The notes beneath the pieces were generated by a model that saw nothing but the letters and a program-made list of their open reading frames with translations, had not been told where the DNA came from and ran no database searches. The translations under genes were made by a program, and so were the position numbers. DNA of 10,271 bases from Rhodospirillaceae bacterium (lineage in GTDB: Bacteria; Pseudomonadota; Alphaproteobacteria; UBA11136). Position 1 is the stretch's first letter, and each line of letters opens with the position of its first letter. The stretch lies in assembly GCA_018663165.1 (NCBI GenBank), contig JABJES010000038.1:1-10271 (forward strand), in the 5' to 3' direction. Below, in pieces: positions 6,598-10,271 of the stretch.

Positions 6598-7509
6598 TCA
6601 GTCACCATCCCCATCCGGTTCGGCGTAGCGCGCCGCCTCAACGTCATAGGCATCAAAGCCAACGATCTGACGCAAATCGGCAAAGGATTTAATCCCTCTG
6701 GGCGCGGTCCCGGCCTTTAAATCATCGAGCGCCCCTTCCATCGCTTTGACGCTGGCCGAGAGCAGGGTCAGAGGATAGGCGGCGATTTTATAGCCGATTT
6801 CCTGCAAACGGGCGGGGGGCAGAACCGGGGTTTTCCCCTCCTCCAGCATATTAGCCAGCTTCGGCCCCGGTACAGCGGCGCAAAAGGCGGCCATCTCCTG
6901 TTCCGTCTCGGGGGCTTCGAGAAAAAGAATATCGGCCCCGATGTCCTTAAAGGCGCGCGCCCGTAGAAGGGCCTCGTCAAATCCATGGGTGGCCCGGGCA
7001 TCGGTACGGGCGAGGACGAGAATATCACGCCCCGCCGCTCGCATCTCGGCCGCCATATCAACAGCGGCGCGCAGACGCATCAGCGCTTCATCCCGAGGCA
7101 CCACTTTTTTGCCTTGTGTATGGCCACAGCGTTTAGGGGAAAGCTGGTCCTCAATCATTACGGCGCTAAAACCAGCCTCGGCATAACCTTTAACGGCACG
7201 CCGCACATTAACCGCGTTGCCATAGCCGGTGTCCCCGTCGCCGATGACCGGAATATCCACCGCCTGGCAGATGGCACGGCCCTGATCGACCATTTCACCA
7301 TAGGAAATCAGGCCAGTGTCGGGCAATGCGAGGCGAGTGGCGGAAACCGCAAAGCCGCTCATAAAGGTCAGAGGGAAACCGGCCCGCTCGACAAGACGCG
7401 CCGAAAGGGCGTCAAAACAACAAGGCATGACACAGATGTCAGGCCCCTCAAGAAGATTACGCAGCTGATCGGTTGCGGATTTTACCGCCGGATTTATCTC
7501 GCTGCTCAC
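6598..7509 (-). CDS. Isocitrate lyase/PEP mutase superfamily enzyme, methylisocitrate-lyase-like
   Basis: The 303-residue protein has the superfamily's TIM-barrel marks: FDALSARLVERAGF, SGFAVSATRLALPD, the metal-site GDGDTGYG (residues 90-97), and IEDQLSPKRCGH with Cys128. It also has ILVLARTDA, LFLEAPE and LANMLEEG. The K-R-C-G-H sequence is the catalytic loop of isocitrate and 2-methylisocitrate lyases. Phosphonate mutases and the oxaloacetate decarboxylases of this fold lack that Cys, so a C-C lyase of a small 2-hydroxy or alkylmalate-type acid is the best guess. The substrate is unknown; no prpC, prpD or aceA neighbour supports a named pathway. Start GTG 7509 overlaps the kinase stop by 4 bp (GTGA) and is preceded by a strong GGAGGTG, so translation is probably coupled. 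It is the last gene of the minus-strand unit. Confidence 0.88.
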   Translation of the reverse strand: MSSEINPAVKSATDQLRNLLEGPDICVMPCCFDALSARLVERAGFPLTFMSGFAVSATRLALPDTGLISYGEMVDQGRAICQAVDIPVIGDGDTGYGNAVNVRRAVKGYAEAGFSAVMIEDQLSPKRCGHTQGKKVVPRDEALMRLRAAVDMAAEMRAAGRDILVLARTDARATHGFDEALLRARAFKDIGADILFLEAPETEQEMAAFCAAVPGPKLANMLEEGKTPVLPPARLQEIGYKIAAYPLTLLSASVKAMEGALDDLKAGTAPRGIKSFADLRQIVGFDAYDVEAARYAEPDGDGD

Positions 7510-8921
7510 GCCGCTTTCACCTCCGGCGGGGCGGGAAAAACGAGACAGAAAAGCGTTCCCTTGCCGCCGGTCTCCTTCAGTTCAACATCCCCCCCATGGG
7601 CGCGCATGATCTCGCGCACGATAGCAAGCCCCAGCCCGGTACCGCCAGCCCGCACCGATCCCTTGAACGGCTGATAGAGACTTTCCTGGGCGCGCTCGGG
7701 AAGACCAGGACCATTATCGGCCAGCATAATATGACAAGCATCACCCCCCCCTTGCGCTGAAACCTGGACATTGGTCGCTCCGGCTTCGGCGGCATTACGG
7801 CCGAGATTGGTAATCACCCGGAAAAGCTGTTCCCGGTCGGCATAAAGCATCTGGCCATCATCCACTTTGTTTTCCCATGCAACCTTGAACTCCCCATCGG
7901 TTTCCAGCTTCAGGCTTTCAAAGCAATCACCGATCAACCCCCGTAATTCGAAATGCTCAGGCCGCAGCTTGGGCCCCTCATCACGAGCAAAATCCAGGGT
8001 ATGACGACACAAATCCACAGCCCGGTCGATGGTTTCAAAAAGCCGTGGCGTCACCTTGCGCACATTCTCGTCAACGCTCTCGGAAAGCATCTCGATCAAC
8101 AGCGAAGCGGTCGTCAGCAAATTTCGCAGATCGTGATTAACCTTGGCCATGGCCCCGCCGAGCGCTGCCAGCCGGGCCTTTTGCCCAAGGGCGGCATGAA
8201 GATCCGTCTGCATGGCGGCAAGTTCGCGTTCGGCCATGCCGATTTCATCCCCCCTATTCCCCGGCTTGATAATCCGCGCCACATTTTCCGGGTCTTCCTG
8301 AAAGGCAATCATGCTTTCGGACAGGCGGCGCATGGGCGCGACCATCAGCCATTGCAGAGTGAAATAGACCAGACAGGCCGTGCCCATGGCGATGGCGATG
8401 GAGAGGCCGAGAACCCGCCACGAATAGCCATACATGGCCTCACGCATCGGCGTCTCGTCGAGATTGAGTTCGATCAGCGCCCCCTCCCCTTTCGGCGAAT
8501 AGCCGCGCACCCGAAGTATCCGGTTTTCGTTCTGGCTCAGAGTGATGAAGGCTTCTGTAATAAGATCGAGGAAATTCGATGTTCGCAAATCAACCACGGC
8601 GTCGGCCTTCGGCGGCTTCTCCAGAGACAGCATACGGTTTACCGGGCCCGGCCCCATCTGAACGATGGCATAGGCCCCCGCATGGTCGAGTAATTCCATG
8701 GCCAGGGCCTCGCTGATCATGTGGTCGCTTGAGGCATCAAGGGCGAGGATAGCGAGATGCCCGGTCGCAATCCGCTCTTCAAGATAACGCTCGCGAAAAC
8801 GGGCGATAGACGGCGTAAAAACCGCCACCTCAATGACCATGACGAAAAAAATTGTCAAAACCAGCAGGCGGGCGGAAAGGCTGCGTCCGAATGGCGGATG
8901 AAGGTCTCTTTTTTCTTTCAT
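7506..8921 (-). CDS. Membrane sensor histidine kinase (HAMP, HisKA, HATPase)
   Basis: In the 471-residue protein, TM1 (about 19-36) and TM2 (about 170-192) flank a periplasmic sensor region of about 130 residues with no motif I recognise. A HAMP domain follows (about 190-243, APMRRLSESM onward), then the dimerisation/phospho-acceptor helix with KVNHDLRNLL and His263. The ATPase domain has the N box NLGRNAAEAG (Asn376), DNGPGLP (Asp402), GGTGLGLAIVREIMRAHGG and a closing GKGTLFCLVFP. All catalytic motifs are intact. No response regulator lies beside it in this window, so its partner is elsewhere or beyond the right edge. It is 44 bp downstream of the flavoprotein gene and overlaps the lyase gene by 4 bp. 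ATG 8921 has only a G-rich run (8940-8934) about 12 bp upstream as ribosome-binding site; TGA blocks upstream alternatives. Confidence 0.95.
   Translation of the reverse strand: MKEKRDLHPPFGRSLSARLLVLTIFFVMVIEVAVFTPSIARFRERYLEERIATGHLAILALDASSDHMISEALAMELLDHAGAYAIVQMGPGPVNRMLSLEKPPKADAVVDLRTSNFLDLITEAFITLSQNENRILRVRGYSPKGEGALIELNLDETPMREAMYGYSWRVLGLSIAIAMGTACLVYFTLQWLMVAPMRRLSESMIAFQEDPENVARIIKPGNRGDEIGMAERELAAMQTDLHAALGQKARLAALGGAMAKVNHDLRNLLTTASLLIEMLSESVDENVRKVTPRLFETIDRAVDLCRHTLDFARDEGPKLRPEHFELRGLIGDCFESLKLETDGEFKVAWENKVDDGQMLYADREQLFRVITNLGRNAAEAGATNVQVSAQGGGDACHIMLADNGPGLPERAQESLYQPFKGSVRAGGTGLGLAIVREIMRAHGGDVELKETGGKGTLFCLVFPAPPEVKAA
7518..7524 (-). promoter_or_regulatory. Shine-Dalgarno site for the lyase gene, inside the kinase 3' end
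   Basis: On the minus strand GGAGGTG lies 8 bp before GTG 7509 and inside the last codons of the kinase (residues near Pro-Glu-Val). It supports GTG as the true start and the GTGA overlap as a coupled junction. Confidence 0.8.
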
Positions 8922-8965
8922 GCGGTCAAAACACCCCCCCTTGCAACGGAACGACCGGCAAAACC

Positions 8966-10271
8966 TTAACCGAAAATCGACAGAAAACGAACCAACCGTT
9001 GCATCCCTTTACCAAACAATTTTTCGGTATAAAAACTTCCCGCCACGTGTTTGCTGATCTCGCTGCGAGTTGGATAAGGCGCGATAGCCCCCGCCATGGC
9101 ACCGATTTTCAACCCCTGAGACATCGCCAGCACCCAGGGTGCGATAAGCTCACCCGCCGCCGCGCCGACAATCGACGCGCCCAGAATACGGCCCTTTTTA
9201 TCCGTCACAACCTTGATAAGCCCCTCGCACTCACCTTCGGTCCTGGCCCGGTCATTTTCATCAAACCCGCGTCTGAGAAGGCGAATATCACCGCCCTTCT
9301 CAAGGGCCTCAGCCTCGGTTAATCCGACATGGGCCAGCTCCGGATCACTATAGGTGACCCAGGGAACAGCCGACATATCGGCCTTGGACGGCAGACGCAA
9401 AAGAGCATTGCGGATCACGATCCCGGCGTGATAGCCGGCAACATGAGTGAACTGATAGCCGCCAGTGACATCGCCAATGGCATAAATTTTTTTGTTAGAA
9501 GTACGCAGACGTTTATCAATGGCAATCCCCGCCGGAGTATATTCAACTCCCGCCGTTTCCAGACCCAGGCCTTCAACTACAGGATGCCGCCCGGCGGCAA
9601 CCAGAAGATCACTGCCGGTTATCGTCTCTTTAGTCCCCGCCTTCTCAATGGTCACCGATATCTGCCCCGCTTTCCCCTCGACGCGGATTGCCCGCGCACC
9701 TTCATAGATATCCACCCCCTCGCGTTTAAGATGGTCCCGGATGACGCAGACCAGTTCTGGATCGTCCTTGGGCAAAATCGTCGCCATTTCAATCACGCTC
9801 ACTCTGGCTCCGAGACTGGCCCCAAGACGACAGTGTGCCTGGGCCATCTCAATGCCGATCGGCCCGCCACCGAGAATGATCAGATGTTCACTGCCCTGGC
9901 GGCGTTCAAAGATATTTTCGTTGGTCAGATAGGGAACGTCCTCAATCCCCGGCACCGGTGGCACAAATGGCGATGACCCGGTGGCAATAACGAAACGCCG
10001 GGCGCACACAACGACTCCGCCCGCCTCAACCGTATCCCGTCCACTAAACCGGGCCGTCGCCTGAATCACCCGGACCCCGAGGCTCTCAAACCGTTCCACC
10101 GAATCATTGGGCGCAATACCGGCGATAATGGCCGCCACATAATCCTGCACACGGGGGAAATCGACCTTTGGAGCGGGCAAATCGATACCAAAGCGACCTG
10201 CGTCACGGGCACTTGCCGCACGATGGGCCACCGCCAGCAGTGCTTTGGAGGGCACACAACCGGTATTCAGG
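8966..10271 (-). CDS. FAD-dependent pyridine nucleotide-disulfide oxidoreductase, lipoamide dehydrogenase/mercuric reductase-like (N-terminus missing)
   Basis: The frame runs off the right edge. The first complete codons read LNTGCVPSK, and base 10271 is C as the third base of the previous codon, which fits the class I redox disulfide C-L-N-T-G-C. The first Cys and the FAD GxGxxG fold are outside the window. Visible parts are the FAD/linker region, ATGSSPFVPPVPGIE, the NAD(P)-binding GGGPIG (9871-9854), LLVAAGRHP, the second FAD motif IYAIGDVTGG, and the C-terminal dimerisation domain (from about WVTYSDPELAHVGLTE). About 434 residues are present. The catalytic His-Pro-Thr of lipoamide dehydrogenase is here Tyr-Pro-Thr (Tyr codon 9074-9076) with the following Glu kept. 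There is no C-terminal Cys pair as in MerA. The Rossmann fold carries a 4-residue insertion. Family is secure; substrate is unknown and it is probably not the 2-oxoacid dehydrogenase E3. Confidence 0.92.
   Translation of the reverse strand, partial: LNTGCVPSKALLAVAHRAASARDAGRFGIDLPAPKVDFPRVQDYVAAIIAGIAPNDSVERFESLGVRVIQATARFSGRDTVEAGGVVVCARRFVIATGSSPFVPPVPGIEDVPYLTNENIFERRQGSEHLIILGGGPIGIEMAQAHCRLGASLGARVSVIEMATILPKDDPELVCVIRDHLKREGVDIYEGARAIRVEGKAGQISVTIEKAGTKETITGSDLLVAAGRHPVVEGLGLETAGVEYTPAGIAIDKRLRTSNKKIYAIGDVTGGYQFTHVAGYHAGIVIRNALLRLPSKADMSAVPWVTYSDPELAHVGLTEAEALEKGGDIRLLRRGFDENDRARTEGECEGLIKVVTDKKGRILGASIVGAAAGELIAPWVLAMSQGLKIGAMAGAIAPYPTRSEISKHVAGSFYTEKLFGKGMQRLVRFLSIFG

Noticed and set aside
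6985..7674. A 229-codon open frame on the plus strand across the lyase/kinase junction
   Set aside because: It is antisense to two well-supported genes and to their coupled junction, and is without recognisable motifs.
7953..8693. A 246-codon open frame on the plus strand inside the histidine kinase
   Set aside because: It is antisense to an intact kinase. The His/Arg/Pro-rich translation has no family likeness and no ribosome-binding site.
8934..8940. Seven-base C/G run upstream of the kinase start as a phase-variable ribosome-binding site
   Set aside because: It is short, the spacing to ATG is already poor, and runs of this length are expected by chance at this composition.
9329..9976. 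A 215-codon open frame on the plus strand inside the flavoprotein gene
   Set aside because: It lies opposite conserved FAD and NAD motifs, and its translation is not protein-like.

Overview
The window looks like ordinary chromosomal DNA of an alphaproteobacterium, perhaps of the Rhodospirillales type. I infer this from the moderately GC-rich coding sequence, the protein family variants and the gene neighbourhoods; no rRNA or marker gene allows a firm assignment. Genes are tightly packed. I see no insertion sequence, prophage, CRISPR array or transposase. The 3' end of a tRNA gene faces a CDS, but nothing there resembles an integration site.

Layout: (1) 1-1142, plus strand: the 3' part of a glutaredoxin-type arsenate reductase (arsC), then a cytoplasmic sulfite-oxidase-like molybdopterin oxidoreductase. 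(2) 1181-1257, minus strand: tRNA-Arg(ACG) with an encoded CCA end. (3) 1258-1526: a divergent regulatory region holding an inverted repeat whose two arms coincide with two back-to-back promoter-like elements, one for the tRNA and one for the next gene. (4) 1527-2723, plus strand: an outer-membrane-type lipoprotein with a Pro-rich linker, coiled-coil middle and a degenerate OmpA-like C-terminus. It ends at a strong bidirectional terminator. (5) 4622-2817, minus strand: the pantothenate operon panB-panC, which converges on the same terminator. (6) 4623-4807: the panB/ggt divergent region, with a good panB promoter and an 11-bp palindrome (CTGC-N3-GCAG) over the predicted transcription start. 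(7) 4808-6589, plus strand: gamma-glutamyltranspeptidase. (8) 10271-6598, minus strand: a likely operon of three genes. They are a dihydrolipoamide-dehydrogenase/mercuric-reductase-like flavoprotein (cut by the window edge), a membrane histidine kinase without an adjacent response regulator, and an isocitrate-lyase/PEP-mutase family enzyme coupled to the kinase by a 4-bp GTGA overlap.

How they fit together: panB and panC catalyse two of the steps to pantothenate (CoA precursor). The periplasmic Ggt would recycle glutathione or other gamma-glutamyl peptides. ArsC draws on glutathione/glutaredoxin, though nothing here shows co-regulation. The three-gene minus operon is the least conventional part: a redox flavoenzyme, a sensor kinase and a C-C lyase in one transcript. 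I found no clearly undescribed multi-gene system. The most interesting points are the flavoprotein's active-site substitution and Rossmann-fold insertion, the kinase-lyase coupling, and the two regulatory palindromes.
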